From assembly GCA_015055805.1 (NCBI GenBank), contig SVHN01000002.1, positions 145,138 through 209,137 of the forward strand: a DNA stretch of 64,000 bases. Reading direction: 5' to 3'. A model generated the notes under the pieces. It was not told the origin of the DNA. It was given only the letters and a program-made list of their open reading frames with translations, and ran no database searches. Shown one piece after another: positions 1 to 10,819 of this stretch (position 1 is the stretch's first letter; each line of letters opens with the position of its first letter). Position numbers and translations under genes: made by a program. The stretch is from Clostridiales bacterium. GTDB lineage: Bacteria; Bacillota; Clostridia; Christensenellales; Borkfalkiaceae.

Positions 1-2
1 TT

Positions 3-539
3 TTACTTTTTATCAAAAATTAATTCAAAATAATAGTGCGTTTGGTCTTCTTTGAGCATTATTAGCCCAAGCCGCTCTATAAGTTTTCTGGAATTGACGT
101 TTTCTTTATAGCACCTTGATTTAAGCTTTGTTGCGCCGAGAGTATTAAAAACGTACGCTTTTAACGCGGTTGCGCTCTCTACGGCGTAGCCCTTGCCTTG
201 ACAGTCCTTAAAAAACCTAAACCCCATTTCTATTCCGCCAAACTCGTCAAAGTTATGCAAAACCAGTTCGCCAACCATTACGCCGTCTTTTTTAACTGCC
301 AAGGAATATTCTTCCTTTTTTTCTTTCAAAAGATTTTGGAAGTTGTAAAAATAATCTGCGTCGGCAGTTTCACCGTTTAAGTCTTCGCGATAGTCGTACC
401 CCCACCACTTATTCAAATGGTCGTCAAGGTATAGCCGCGCGTAAGCGTCTTTATCGGTTTGTTTTATATCTTCAATGCTTAGCCGTTCGGTTTTTATTAA
501 AACGGGCGGAATAATCTTATTAAACAGTTGTTCGTTCAT
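3..539 (-). CDS. GNAT-family N-acetyltransferase (RimJ/RimL-like)
   Basis: ORF 3..569; likely start at MNEQLF (539). Motifs GEIVLHNF-like, GxEMGFRFFKDCQGKGYAVESATALKAYVFN and NxxSRKLIERLGL are typical of RimJ/RimL GNATs. Confidence 0.85.
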   Translation of the reverse strand: MNEQLFNKIIPPVLIKTERLSIEDIKQTDKDAYARLYLDDHLNKWWGYDYREDLNGETADADYFYNFQNLLKEKKEEYSLAVKKDGVMVGELVLHNFDEFGGIEMGFRFFKDCQGKGYAVESATALKAYVFNTLGATKLKSRCYKENVNSRKLIERLGLIMLKEDQTHYYFELIFDKK

Positions 540-598
540 AGCAGTACTACAAATCCATTTATAAATCAAAGGGGCGTTTTTCGCCCCTTTTTGTCGTA

Positions 599-1504
599 TT
601 ATTTTTTATTGTTCTTTACGTACTCTAAGATTTCACTAAGTCTATCTAGGTCGTCACGGGTATAATAATCTATATAAATTCTACCCTTTCTGTCGTTACC
701 GATAGCGTTTACCTTAGTGCCGAAAACTCTTTGCATTTCGCCGATAAGTTCTTTTAATTCCGCCGACAATTCCTGTTTGATTTTCTTCTTGGCTTTTTCT
801 TCGGGCGGTGTAAAATAATCCTTTACGCTCTTTTCGACGTCACGAACGGAAAGCTCGTCCTTAATGGCTTTTTCTGCAATCTTAATCTGGTCGGTCGTGG
901 GCAGAGAAATAAGCGCGCGCGCGTGGCCAGCAGACAACTGTCCGTTAGCAACCATTTTAATAACTTCAGGGGATAAGGATAATAAGCGTAGAGTGTTAGC
1001 AATGGCAGGACGGGATTTACCGATTCTATCCGCCAAGTCTTCCTGAGTCATGCCGTAGTCGGTCATAAGCGAACGCATTGCGGTTGCCGCTTCAATCGGG
1101 TTAAGATCTTCTCTCTGCAAGTTTTCTATAAGCGATATTTCTTTTATTTGGCGTTCGTTATAGTTCTTAACGATTACGGGGACTTTTTCTAGTCCTGCAA
1201 TCTTACTTGCGCGGAAACGGCGTTCACCTGCGATAATCATATATCTATCGCCACTCTTGTTGACGATAATCGGCATAATAACGCCGTGCTTTGCTATTGA
1301 ATCAGCGAGTTCTTTAAGCGCAGTTTCATCAAAGACCTTTCTTGGCTGGTTGGGGTTTGCAAAGATAGAACTTACTTCTATCTCTGTAACACCTTCGCCT
1401 TTTTTTACAGGCTCTTCGTCAAATATAAGGCTCTTTCCGTAATCTTCTTCGGTTTCGGAAAACAATGCCGACAAGCCCTTTCCTAATCCTCTGTTTGGTT
1501 TCAT
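599..1504 (-). CDS. parB: Chromosome partitioning protein ParB (Spo0J)
   Basis: RGLGKGLSALF start, NPNQPRKVFDE, GERRFRASKIAGL, ENLQREDLNPIEAA, HTH; adjacent to parA. Confidence 0.97.
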   Translation of the reverse strand: MKPNRGLGKGLSALFSETEEDYGKSLIFDEEPVKKGEGVTEIEVSSIFANPNQPRKVFDETALKELADSIAKHGVIMPIIVNKSGDRYMIIAGERRFRASKIAGLEKVPVIVKNYNERQIKEISLIENLQREDLNPIEAATAMRSLMTDYGMTQEDLADRIGKSRPAIANTLRLLSLSPEVIKMVANGQLSAGHARALISLPTTDQIKIAEKAIKDELSVRDVEKSVKDYFTPPEEKAKKKIKQELSAELKELIGEMQRVFGTKVNAIGNDRKGRIYIDYYTRDDLDRLSEILEYVKNNKK

Positions 1505-1537
1505 CTTTAACTTTCTCCGTTAGTTTATTTTACCTAC

Positions 1538-2314
1538 TCAGTTCTTTTTTGCAGGTTGTCTTGATAAAAATTCTTCGGTCAATGCAAGGTAAGCTTTTGC
1601 GCCCGAACACCTAGTATCGTGTAGCATAATAGGAACGCCGTGGCTTGGTGCTTCGGCTAAACGAATATTTCTCGGTATTGCCGTTTCGTAAACGCGTTTG
1701 CCAAAGAACTTCTTTATTTCCGCCGAGATTTGGCGTGAAATTATTGCGCGGTTATCGCTCATAGTCAGCACGACGCCTTCGATTTTAAGCGACGGGTTAA
1801 GGTGTTTTACAACCAATTTAATAGTGTTCATAAGCTGGCTCAATCCTTCGAGGGCGTAATATTCGCTCTGGATAGGAATTATAACCGTATCCGCGCTAGC
1901 TAGGGCGTTTATAGTCAAAAGTCCAAGCGACGGCGGACAGTCGATAGTAATAAAGTCGTAGCTTGACTTTGCCTTTTCAAGCACGCGTTTTAAGACGTGC
2001 TCTCTATCCTTTATGTAAACTAGCTCAACCTCTGCTCCTGCTAAATCTATGTTTGACGGCAGAATATCAAGGTTTTGAACGCAAGTTTTTACTACCGCGT
2101 CTTCAATCGGCATATCGTCTATCATAACGTTATACACCGACGATTTAACCTCGCTTTTAGCAAAGCCCATACCGCTGGTTGCATTGCCTTGGGGATCTAA
2201 GTCCACCATAAGACACTTGTAGCCCTTTGTCGCAAGATACGCCGACATGTTTACGCAAGTCGTCGTTTTGCCAACACCACCTTTCTGATTTGAAAAAGCA
2301 ATTATTTTTCCCAT
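1538..2314 (-). CDS. parA: Chromosome partitioning ATPase ParA (Soj)
   Basis: GKIIAFSNQKGGVGKTTTCVN deviant Walker A, DLDPQGNATSG, DCPPSLGLLTINAL. Confidence 0.97.
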   Translation of the reverse strand: MGKIIAFSNQKGGVGKTTTCVNMSAYLATKGYKCLMVDLDPQGNATSGMGFAKSEVKSSVYNVMIDDMPIEDAVVKTCVQNLDILPSNIDLAGAEVELVYIKDREHVLKRVLEKAKSSYDFITIDCPPSLGLLTINALASADTVIIPIQSEYYALEGLSQLMNTIKLVVKHLNPSLKIEGVVLTMSDNRAIISRQISAEIKKFFGKRVYETAIPRNIRLAEAPSHGVPIMLHDTRCSGAKAYLALTEEFLSRQPAKKN

Positions 2315-2387
2315 AATACACCTCTTAATACGTATATTGCTCTTTGTCGTCTGAACACTTTCTTTTGGTTAACTTGATTTTTTTTAT

Positions 2388-4505
2388 TTATTCGGGTTTA
2401 TCCGAATTTTCTTGCTTGGTTTGTTCTTCGGTTTGTTGTTCTTCTTGAGATTCTTCCTTAATCTCTTCTTTCTTTTCTTCTTTATTTTCAGGAACGATAA
2501 CGCTACCTGCCGCCTTTCTCGTAAACGGATTTTCGCTGAGCGTGCGTTCGTTCTCGTCCATAAACTTTATGATTTCTTCAACGCTCTTACCGTCCATAAG
2601 CATATCGACTTCTTCTGAGAAAATAGTTTCCCTTTCGACCAAAAGCCTTGCCATGTTGTCGAGAAGTTTTCTGTTTCTAGCCAAGAGTTGTCTTGCTCTC
2701 TGTAAGCCGTCGTCAACAATCTTTCTAATTTCTTCGTCAATGATAGCCGCCGTTTCTTCGCTGTACGATACGTGCGACGCCATATCTCTTCCGATAAATA
2801 CTTCCTTATCCGAACCGTACGAAATAGGACCGACTTTTTCGCTCATACCCCACTCGGTTACCATAAGCCTTGCACGTTTTGTAACCGCCTGAATATCGCC
2901 TGATGCGCCAGCCGAGATATCTTTAATAACTATTTCTTCCGCAACACGACCGCCGAGAGTCATAACGATATCGTCGAGAAGTTTTGCTTTTGTCAAGTGG
3001 TTGTCGTCAGAGTCGGGACGAGTCATAGTGTAGCCTGCCGCCTGACCGCGCGGAATAATTGATACTTCGTGAACGGGGTCGCAGTTGGGAAGAAGTCTAG
3101 CTAAAATAGCGTGACCAGATTCGTGGTAAGCGGTAATACGCTTATCCGTTTCGGTAACTAGCCTACTCTTTTTCTGCGGGCCCATTAAAACTTTATTGAT
3201 ACCTTCGTAAAGGTCTTTATTGTTTATAAACTGTCTATTAGCGCGCGCCGCCAAAATAGCCGCTTCGTTAAGCAAGTTTTCAAGGTCTGCGCCCGAGAAC
3301 CCGCTAGTCATACGAGCAACGGTTTTAAAGTTTACGTCGGGTGCTAAAGGTTTATTTCTTGCGTGAACTTTTAGGATAGCTTCTCTTCCGCGAACGTCGG
3401 GGGTATTGACGTAAATTTGTCTATCAAACCTACCTGGACGGAGTAATGCAGGGTCTAGGATATCAGCACGGTTGGTTGCCGCCATAACGATAATACCGTC
3501 GTTGGTTTCAAAACCGTCCATTTGAACGAGCAACTGGTTCAAGGTCTGTTCTCTCTCGTCGTGTCCGCCTCCCATACCAGTACCACGCTGACGACCTACT
3601 GCGTCGATTTCGTCAATGAATACGATACAAGGCATACTCTTTTTAGCCACGTCGAATAAATCTCTAACTCTTGATGCACCAACACCGACGAACATTTCAA
3701 CGAAGTCCGAACCGCTTATCGAGAAGAAAGGAACACCCGCTTCACCAGCAACGGCTTTTGCAAACAAGGTCTTTCCTGTTCCGGGAGGCCCTACAAGCAA
3801 TACACCCTTTGGAATTCTCGCACCTAAGTCAGAGAACTTTTTGGGGTTTTTAAGGAAGTCAACCACTTCTGCAAGTTCAGCCTTTTCTTCTTCTGCGCCT
3901 GCAACGTCAGAAAAACGCACCTTTAAGTTTTGATTAAGTCTTGCGTTAGTCTTAGCAAAATTCATTGCGCTCTTTGTTCCGCCCTGAGTCTGCATCATTA
4001 TTATAAAGAATACGACTGCAATCAGCACGCAACCAACAAGCGGCAATAACGACGACCACACCGAACCAGCGTTAGGATCAGTATAACTATAAGAAACGCC
4101 CGCTTTACTTAACATTGTTTCTAATTCGTAAGCAACGTCAGAAAGTCTTGAATAATTTGTGGTAAACGACACGCTGCCTTGCAAAATAGGCCCAGTCTCA
4201 CCGTTTTTATACGCTAAAACGTCAAACTCAACCACGTAACTGTCAAACAAGACGTTATTAACCACAACGTAATCAAAACCAGCACCAAGTTTATCTTTAA
4301 TGGTAGGCGCGTTTACAACGTCCATTTCTTCTTTGGTAATTTTAGAATCACCTTTTGAACTCGCCATTTGAGTTATTGAATAAAATTCCGAATAGTTTAC
4401 TTGTGTACGTGCGCTCATACAGTTAACGAACGACAACACACCGATAAGAGCAACTATCGCCAAAAGCACTATCCAGAACGTTTTTGAGCTCTTGTTATTT
4501 TTCAA
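2388..4505 (-). CDS. ftsH: ATP-dependent zinc metalloprotease FtsH
   Basis: Two N-terminal TM helices, [21 protein letters not shown] region, HESGH zinc motif; very acidic/Gln-rich C-terminal tail. Confidence 0.98.
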   Translation of the reverse strand: MKNNKSSKTFWIVLLAIVALIGVLSFVNCMSARTQVNYSEFYSITQMASSKGDSKITKEEMDVVNAPTIKDKLGAGFDYVVVNNVLFDSYVVEFDVLAYKNGETGPILQGSVSFTTNYSRLSDVAYELETMLSKAGVSYSYTDPNAGSVWSSLLPLVGCVLIAVVFFIIMMQTQGGTKSAMNFAKTNARLNQNLKVRFSDVAGAEEEKAELAEVVDFLKNPKKFSDLGARIPKGVLLVGPPGTGKTLFAKAVAGEAGVPFFSISGSDFVEMFVGVGASRVRDLFDVAKKSMPCIVFIDEIDAVGRQRGTGMGGGHDEREQTLNQLLVQMDGFETNDGIIVMAATNRADILDPALLRPGRFDRQIYVNTPDVRGREAILKVHARNKPLAPDVNFKTVARMTSGFSGADLENLLNEAAILAARANRQFINNKDLYEGINKVLMGPQKKSRLVTETDKRITAYHESGHAILARLLPNCDPVHEVSIIPRGQAAGYTMTRPDSDDNHLTKAKLLDDIVMTLGGRVAEEIVIKDISAGASGDIQAVTKRARLMVTEWGMSEKVGPISYGSDKEVFIGRDMASHVSYSEETAAIIDEEIRKIVDDGLQRARQLLARNRKLLDNMARLLVERETIFSEEVDMLMDGKSVEEIIKFMDENERTLSENPFTRKAAGSVIVPENKEEKKEEIKEESQEEQQTEEQTKQENSDKPE

Positions 4506-4926
4506 TTTAAAAATTCTCCTTTTTCGTCATAAACCGATTATAAAACATTTAGGTTTAAAAAACCTTGAACAAATCTAAGGAATTAAAGCTACTAAACGGT
4601 CATACTTTCACATTGTTATTATACTACATTACAAAGGAAAATACAATTATATTTAAAGAAATTTTTTCCATTTTTATACATGATTATACAATCAACAAAT
4701 TTTTAATAGGCGCATTAAACAATCATTTGCGCTATCGATTAACACGCGCAACATATTTCAATTCGCACTTTTAACGCGTAAATTAATTTGCACCAAGAAA
4801 CGCAAAAAAAACAGTAACGTTAGTTAAAAGAGTTTTATCAAAAAAACAGAAAAGACAATTAGAGATAAAAATCTAAATGGCTAAGCTAAAATTAATATAG
4901 AACTCACCACAAAAAACCACTAAAAA

Positions 4927-4942
4927 AGTTTCACGTGAAACG
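4927..4942. promoter_or_regulatory. parS-like site AGTTTCACGTGAAACG
   Basis: Matches the B. subtilis-type parS consensus TGTTTCACGTGAAACA except at the two outermost bases. Confidence 0.85.
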
Positions 4943-5619
4943 TTATGAAAAAACAGGACAAGATATTTATGAGAAAATTAATTAACAACACCCATAAATC
5001 ACTAAATAAAAAATCCGATTTTAACGCCCTCAGACAGAATAGCAAAATATTTTTCTTGGGGAAAATTTCAGTTGTTCTGTTAGAAACAAGCGGTTTTTTT
5101 GCTAAAATACTAAATAATAACAAACCAAAAACATAATATAATAATGATTTTCAAACACAACACGGCAAGCCAGCAACCAAACACAGACACAGTTTTCTAA
5201 CACAACCGCAATAGCACAAACACCATCAAACAGCACAGCAAACAACACGCCAAACCACCAACACTCGACCGCTCAAAAGCCCACAGCAAATTCAATGTCC
5301 AAACACCGCACGCACCACACCACAAATTAAAACACCATTAACAACTCATCCACCACACAACAACGCATTTCGATTTTACGCAAAATTCTTTGGCAAACAC
5401 TAAATTTCAGCAAAGAACAAGCAGTTTTTATGATTTTTTGCCAACTTTTGCAAAACACAATATAATTAAATAGTATTTTGCATAAAATACTACAATAAAT
5501 CCTACAATAAACACCAAAAACAACACCGCATACACAGCAAAACGCAAGCATTTTAACGATTTTTATAAAAAAATAGCCAAAACGCCCCACACAAACCACA
5601 CAAGCATACAAAACCACAT

Positions 5620-5635
5620 TGTTTCACGTGGAACA
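5620..5635. promoter_or_regulatory. parS-like site TGTTTCACGTGGAACA
   Basis: 15/16 match to TGTTTCACGTGAAACA. Confidence 0.88.
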
Positions 5636-5659
5636 TTGTTGATTTGAATTAAAAGATAT

Positions 5660-5675
5660 TGTTTCACGTGAAACA
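5660..5675. promoter_or_regulatory. parS site TGTTTCACGTGAAACA
   Basis: Perfect 16-bp parS consensus palindrome. Confidence 0.96.
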
Positions 5676-5699
5676 AAGCTATATTTGAAAATACATGCA

Positions 5700-5715
5700 C
5701 GTTTCACGTGAAACA
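5700..5715. promoter_or_regulatory. parS-like site CGTTTCACGTGAAACA
   Basis: 15/16 match to the parS consensus; third site within 100 bp. Confidence 0.93.
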
Positions 5716-6252
5716 TTATATACGATTGATGGCTGTTGATCGGTGATGGGGTTGTTAATAGGTGATGAATTGTTAATGATAGTTTTGACGGGTTTCGCAA
5801 CGCAAATATAGACCTGATAGGCTTAATCAGTAATAAATAGATAATATTACGACAATTTTATTGAAGATTAAAGAAATTATATAATGCGTTGAGTTGGTTT
5901 GCCTGGAACAAGACAAGTTTATGATAGTTTTTGAATTAAATTAGTACAAATCATATACGCGGTAAGTTTAGTGTTGTGTGCAAGAAAGGTGCTGTTGATA
6001 TTAGCATGGACAACGTTGGCCATGTAATTAATATTATAATATTACGCTAATTTTATTATTTGTACAAGCGTTTATAGTTTTAGTGGTGAAATTTGTCGCG
6101 CGGTTATATGGCGCAATAAAATATTGCATGCGCCAAGTAGTTGTGCGCCTTAAAAAGTTATCACGATAAATAAACTTAAAAAGTATTAATTGTGAATAAA
6201 ATTAAATTAAAAGGCTATAATCAATTCGTTATAAATTTAAGGCGGAATTATT

Positions 6253-6825
6253 ATGGTAGAAAAGAACTTTACTTTTAACACTTTTAACGAACATGCAGAC
6301 GACGGAATTTTTCAAGCTTTATCAGAGTGCAATCCTAAAACAAAAAAGCCCATTGTTATCTGCATAGGTAGCGATTTAGTACTTGGTGATAGCCTTGGTC
6401 CACTCGTAGGCACGTTTTTAAGGAAAAAGGACGTAAGGTCTTATATATACGGTACTCTTAACTTTCCTATAACCGCAAAAGAAGTTGATTATGCCAGAAC
6501 GTATCTAAAACAAATGCACCCAAATTCCATTTCAATCGCTATTGATGCCGCCGTTGGAAACGCCGACGACGTCGGTCTTATTAGGGTAATAAATAAAGGA
6601 CTAAAACCAGGGCTTGGTGTGGATAAAAACTTAGGCGTTGTGGGGGATATATCAATCGTTGGAATTGTTGCAACAAAGTCGCTACAAAACCATAATTTAT
6701 TTAACCTTACGCGATTAAACCTTGTTTTTCGTATGGCAGAAAAGATTGCTAGTGGAATAGAAAAGTATATTGCGCACATAATAAACAACCAAAATTATAT
6801 CAGCACAAATTCTTTTGGCGCATAA
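6253..6825 (+). CDS. yyaC: YyaC-like spore protease (GPR/HybD-like fold)
   Basis: PIVICIGSDLVLGDSLGPLVGTFL, IAIDAAVGNADDVG, KPGLGVDKNLGVVGDISIVGIV; next to parAB as in Bacilli. Confidence 0.88.
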   Translation: MVEKNFTFNTFNEHADDGIFQALSECNPKTKKPIVICIGSDLVLGDSLGPLVGTFLRKKDVRSYIYGTLNFPITAKEVDYARTYLKQMHPNSISIAIDAAVGNADDVGLIRVINKGLKPGLGVDKNLGVVGDISIVGIVATKSLQNHNLFNLTRLNLVFRMAEKIASGIEKYIAHIINNQNYISTNSFGA

Positions 6826-6871
6826 AAATATTTTTTGCGCCGTTTCAATTTTATGTTTTCCACAATAAAAA

Positions 6872-6920
6872 AAGAGAGAGCGTTTCGGCGTTTAGTTTAG
6901 ACCGATACGTTCTCTCTTAT
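6872..6920. terminator. Bidirectional terminator between convergent genes
   Basis: Stem agagagagcgtttcgg...ccgatacgttctctct with flanking A/T runs. Confidence 0.7.
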
Positions 6921-6955
6921 TGTTTATTATATTAAGTTTAATAAAATTTTACTTT

Positions 6956-7651
6956 TTATTTGTCTTTATTCTTTCTAAAAAACGTTTTGATAAACTCGTG
7001 AAGTTTTTCTTCCGACCTAAAGAAATAAATTTCTCCACGGCTTGACGAGGGATATTCGTCTGCAAAATCACCGCTCATTATTTGTCCGTCTTCTGAAATT
7101 GTTAGTCTGTGAATACCGTGTCTATTTGTATATTCGTTTCCAACCTTTACTGCCGTATTTGCCTTAAAGCATGTAACTAGCTTGTCTTTGCCGTCCCAAT
7201 CAACCGCCCAAGAACTCCAACCCGTATTACTTCTAACGTCGTCGTCTTTTACTACTTCACCGTTTTCATCTACGCTATACGAATAATTTATTGCAGAAAA
7301 CTTTAAGTCGTATAAATCTTGAAAGACGTCGGTTACTCCAGCCCTTAAAAAATCAGACTTAATAACGCCGTTATCGTCTTGTTTAACGTGGACGTGATAC
7401 CACTTGCCTTTTACGTTTAAGATTTCTTTCTTTACTCTTACGATAACGTATTTATATAAGAAGTAAACTATGGTATATATACCTACGTATAAAAATCCCG
7501 ATACGATTAGATCGCAAATTGTGACAAGCCAGGGAAGATGAATAACGTTTTCTAAAAAACTGTAAACGTATTGATTGATCACGTTATTTAAAAGCATAAA
7601 CACGGTAAAAACTATTCCGTGTAAAACAAATATAAATCCCGTTTTCTTCAT
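6956..7651 (-). CDS. Two-TM membrane protein with C-terminal beta-rich (Cap15-like?) domain
   Basis: Two N-terminal hydrophobic helices, then a beta-rich soluble domain beginning VKGKWYHVHVKQDDNG. Family assignment is by architecture only. Confidence 0.55.
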   Translation of the reverse strand: MKKTGFIFVLHGIVFTVFMLLNNVINQYVYSFLENVIHLPWLVTICDLIVSGFLYVGIYTIVYFLYKYVIVRVKKEILNVKGKWYHVHVKQDDNGVIKSDFLRAGVTDVFQDLYDLKFSAINYSYSVDENGEVVKDDDVRSNTGWSSWAVDWDGKDKLVTCFKANTAVKVGNEYTNRHGIHRLTISEDGQIMSGDFADEYPSSSRGEIYFFRSEEKLHEFIKTFFRKNKDK

Positions 7652-7661
7652 TTTTGTATCC

Positions 7662-8483
7662 TTATGCGTCTTTAAGTACTTTTAATAGATATTCGTAAGT
7701 GTTTTTGTTGCCAACGACTATTGTGGTCGGTTCAACGTAGGGTAGTGGCGAGCCGTCCCATTGCGAAAGTTTCCCGCCCGCCTCTTCTAAAATAAGCGAC
7801 GCTGCGCAGTAATCCCAAACCTTTAACGCTCTTTCAAAATACCCGTCGATTCTGCCGTCCGCAACGTAACAAATCGTAAGAGCGGACGAACAGTTTCTGC
7901 GAATATCTAAGCATTCCGTAAAGACTTTTTTGGCTATGCCGAAGTTTTTATCCGCCATTAATTTATTGCTGACGTTTGCGCCAAACTCAACGATAGATTT
8001 AGAATAGGGAAGATCGGTAACGTGCATAACGTTTTCTTTATAATTCTCTACGCCAACACTTATTAGGCGGTCAATTCCGTCTATTGCATTATAATAATGC
8101 GCGCCTTGACCTTTTACGGCAAAAAACATCTCGCCGTAAAACGGATTATAAACCACGCCGAACTGCACGGCGTCGTCCGCATAATATCCAAGCGATATCG
8201 AAACTTGCTTTCCACCCCTTATAAGGTTGGTCGTTCCGTCGATAGGGTCTAGAACAAAACGCTTGCCACTAGACACGTGTTCGCTTTCTTCTTCAGTAAC
8301 GAACGCAACATCCGGCGCAATATCTTTTAACCCCTTTTTTATAAAATCGCTAATAGCAAAATCAACCGCCGTAACAAAATCGTCCTTGGATTTTTCCTGA
8401 ACGTCGGCTTTAAGCACGGCGTCGGTTGCGATTTTTCTTGCATCATATACTAATTTTACTATTTGATTATAATCCATAAGCAC
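7662..8483 (-). CDS. Inositol monophosphatase family protein (SuhB-like)
   Basis: VTEEE, LDPIDGTTNLIRG and WDYCAASLILEEAGG motifs. Confidence 0.93.
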   Translation of the reverse strand: MLMDYNQIVKLVYDARKIATDAVLKADVQEKSKDDFVTAVDFAISDFIKKGLKDIAPDVAFVTEEESEHVSSGKRFVLDPIDGTTNLIRGGKQVSISLGYYADDAVQFGVVYNPFYGEMFFAVKGQGAHYYNAIDGIDRLISVGVENYKENVMHVTDLPYSKSIVEFGANVSNKLMADKNFGIAKKVFTECLDIRRNCSSALTICYVADGRIDGYFERALKVWDYCAASLILEEAGGKLSQWDGSPLPYVEPTTIVVGNKNTYEYLLKVLKDA

Positions 8484-8511
8484 CCCTAACGGATTTTTAT
8501 GACCGTATTTT

Positions 8512-9957
8512 TTACTTGTTTAATAACTCGGCAGTAAAATCTATGCGTTTAAGCGTTTCTTCCTTGCCCAAAATATCAGCAACTTCGGTTGCCCCGCCTG
8601 CCGTGGACTCTTTGCCTGTTATTGCTACACGCATAACCCAAAGCAAGGCTTGTTTTTTGATTTCGAGCTTGGCAGCAAGTTCAACTAACGCATTGAATAG
8701 GTTAGAGTTTGTCCACTCGGTAACCGCCGACAAGGTTTCTTTAATCTGCGGTAAAATATTCTTAGCAAGTTCAACAGAAGATTTTTGTTTTTGGTTTTCA
8801 AAAAGCGCAAGGTCAAACTCGGCAAACTCTTCCAAGAAGTCTACCTTTGACGGAATTTCAGAGAATATCTGAACTCTTCCCTTGGCAACTGCCAAAAGTT
8901 TATCTTGGTCGTATTTACCATACGCTTTACTGTCCTTTAAGAAAGGCAACGCGCACTCCTTAAACTCTTCAAAGGTCATTGCTTTAATATATTCGCCCGA
9001 TAACCATTTCATTTTGGTTTCGTCAAATATGGCAGGCGACTTATTAATTCCCTCAAGTGAGAAGTTTTCAATAAGTTCGCTTAAATTCATTTTTTCGGTA
9101 TTACTCTTAGGACTCCAACCGAGAAGTGCAATATAGTTTACGATAGATTCTTTTACGTAACCCTTTTTAACGAAGTCTTCATAACTTGCGTCCCCGTTAC
9201 GCTTAGAAAGTTTATGCTGCGCGTCTTTCATAATCGGGGGAAGGTGAATATATACCGGACGCTCCCAACCAAACGCGTCGTACATAAGATTGTACTTAGG
9301 CGTAGACGATAAATATTCCGTTCCACGAATAACGTGGGTAATGCCCATAAGGTGATCGTCAATAACGTTTGCAAAGTTATAAGTGGGCATACCGTCGCTC
9401 TTTAATAGTATACCGTCTTCAATGTCTTTATAGTCAACGCTTATATCGCCGTAAACAAGGTCGTGATAAGTGCCTGTTCCATGTTCAGGAACGTTCTGAC
9501 GAATAACGTACGGCTCCCCGCTAGCAATCCTTTTTTCAATCTCTTCCTTGGAAAGCTTTAAGCAATGCTTATCATACCTTAAATTCCCTGCATCGTCCCT
9601 TAACGATTCTATTCTTTCTGGGGTACAGAAACAGTAATACGCACCGCCAAGTTCAACTAACTTTTTAGCGTAGTCGATATAAATCTGTTTTCTTTCGCTC
9701 TGAACGTACGGTCCGTAATTACCGCCGACGTCCGGGCCTTCGTCATATATAATACCCGAATCACGCAAAGTGTCGTAAATAATCTGAACCGAGCCGTCAA
9801 CGTACCTTGCGGTGTCGGTGTCTTCAATTCTAAGTATAAAATCGCCGCCGCCCTTTTTAGCGAACAAAAACCCGTAAAGCGCGGTGCGAAGACCGCCGAT
9901 ATGAAGATAGCCTGTGGGACTGGGCGCAAAGCGCGTTCTAATTTTTTCTGTTGCCAT
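8512..9957 (-). CDS. gltX: Glutamyl-tRNA synthetase
   Basis: RFAPSPTGYLHIGGLRTALY (HIGH) and KLSKRNGD (KMSKS equivalent). Confidence 0.97.
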   Translation of the reverse strand: MATEKIRTRFAPSPTGYLHIGGLRTALYGFLFAKKGGGDFILRIEDTDTARYVDGSVQIIYDTLRDSGIIYDEGPDVGGNYGPYVQSERKQIYIDYAKKLVELGGAYYCFCTPERIESLRDDAGNLRYDKHCLKLSKEEIEKRIASGEPYVIRQNVPEHGTGTYHDLVYGDISVDYKDIEDGILLKSDGMPTYNFANVIDDHLMGITHVIRGTEYLSSTPKYNLMYDAFGWERPVYIHLPPIMKDAQHKLSKRNGDASYEDFVKKGYVKESIVNYIALLGWSPKSNTEKMNLSELIENFSLEGINKSPAIFDETKMKWLSGEYIKAMTFEEFKECALPFLKDSKAYGKYDQDKLLAVAKGRVQIFSEIPSKVDFLEEFAEFDLALFENQKQKSSVELAKNILPQIKETLSAVTEWTNSNLFNALVELAAKLEIKKQALLWVMRVAITGKESTAGGATEVADILGKEETLKRIDFTAELLNK

Positions 9958-10696
9958 AATTATTCTCCTTTAACTGCTCCATGATACGTACAACGTCTGC
10001 CTGTTTTTTAATATTGTCCATTTTATTATTATCTCTATAACTATAAGTAATACCGTCCGACCCAAGTATAATGTGGTCGACAAGATTAACGCCGTGAATA
10101 GCACAGAGCAAATTGAATTTTTTAGTTGCTAAATCGTCGTCTTGACTAGAATCGGCAATACCGCTGGGGTGGTTGTGCGCAATAAGCGCGTATTTAGGCT
10201 TTCTAATAATCAACGCAGTAGCCACTTCGTCAAGAAAAACTTCCACCTTTTGTCTATTATAGCTAGTAAATTCCAAAGTTTGAATAGCGTTTAAATCTTG
10301 GTCCATAAGCACGAACAACAGCACTTCATCTTGTCTGCCTTTAAGTTTCGAACAAACAAAATTGCTAGTCTTCTTTGGTGTAGTAAGATCTGGCGTTTTA
10401 TTCTCATTATTTTTGTAGTTAAAAATCAGTTTACCGATTAACGAAAGAAAAGCCGCAACCGAGTCGCCTACGCCATTAACTACTTTAAGCTCGTCCGCAG
10501 AAACTTTAAAGACGTTTTCAAGCGACCCAAACGTATTGATAATACTGTGCGCAAGCGGATTAGTATCCTTTCTAGGAATAGCGTAGAAAAGCAACAACTC
10601 CAAAAGTTCGTGATCGTGAAACGAATCGGGGTGTGCTAAAAATTTTTTAATTGTCCTTTCTCTGTGTCCTTGGTGAACGTTATTGCCTTTTTCCAT
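9938..10696 (-). CDS. radC: RadC/YsxA family JAB-domain protein
   Basis: HxGHRER start, HhH region, ALIAHNHPSGIADSSQDD, LVDHIILG. Confidence 0.93.
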   Translation of the reverse strand: MEKGNNVHQGHRERTIKKFLAHPDSFHDHELLELLLFYAIPRKDTNPLAHSIINTFGSLENVFKVSADELKVVNGVGDSVAAFLSLIGKLIFNYKNNENKTPDLTTPKKTSNFVCSKLKGRQDEVLLFVLMDQDLNAIQTLEFTSYNRQKVEVFLDEVATALIIRKPKYALIAHNHPSGIADSSQDDDLATKKFNLLCAIHGVNLVDHIILGSDGITYSYRDNNKMDNIKKQADVVRIMEQLKENNYGNRKN

Positions 10697-10819
10697 AGAC
10701 TAATTGTAACATAAAATACTAAAAAAACAAAATGATTAAATTATTTTTATATAAACAGAACGTTTTATTTTGAAATATAGTATAATAAATGTATCAAATA
10801 TTATAAAGAAAGGTAGATT

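Noticed and set aside
2542-3933. Several plus-strand ORFs antisense to ftsH
   Set aside because: Overlap a strongly conserved gene; Ser/Thr-rich antisense artefacts.
4565-5136. Small ORFs (4565..4774, 4920..5123, 4945..5136) in the ftsH-yyaC gap
   Set aside because: AT-rich low-complexity translations, mutually overlapping on both strands, one overlapping a parS site; no motif support.
5327-5617. 96-aa minus-strand ORF in the parS region
   Set aside because: Cys/Val/Phe-rich translation results from the extreme A+C composition of the + strand; no convincing RBS or protein-like pattern.
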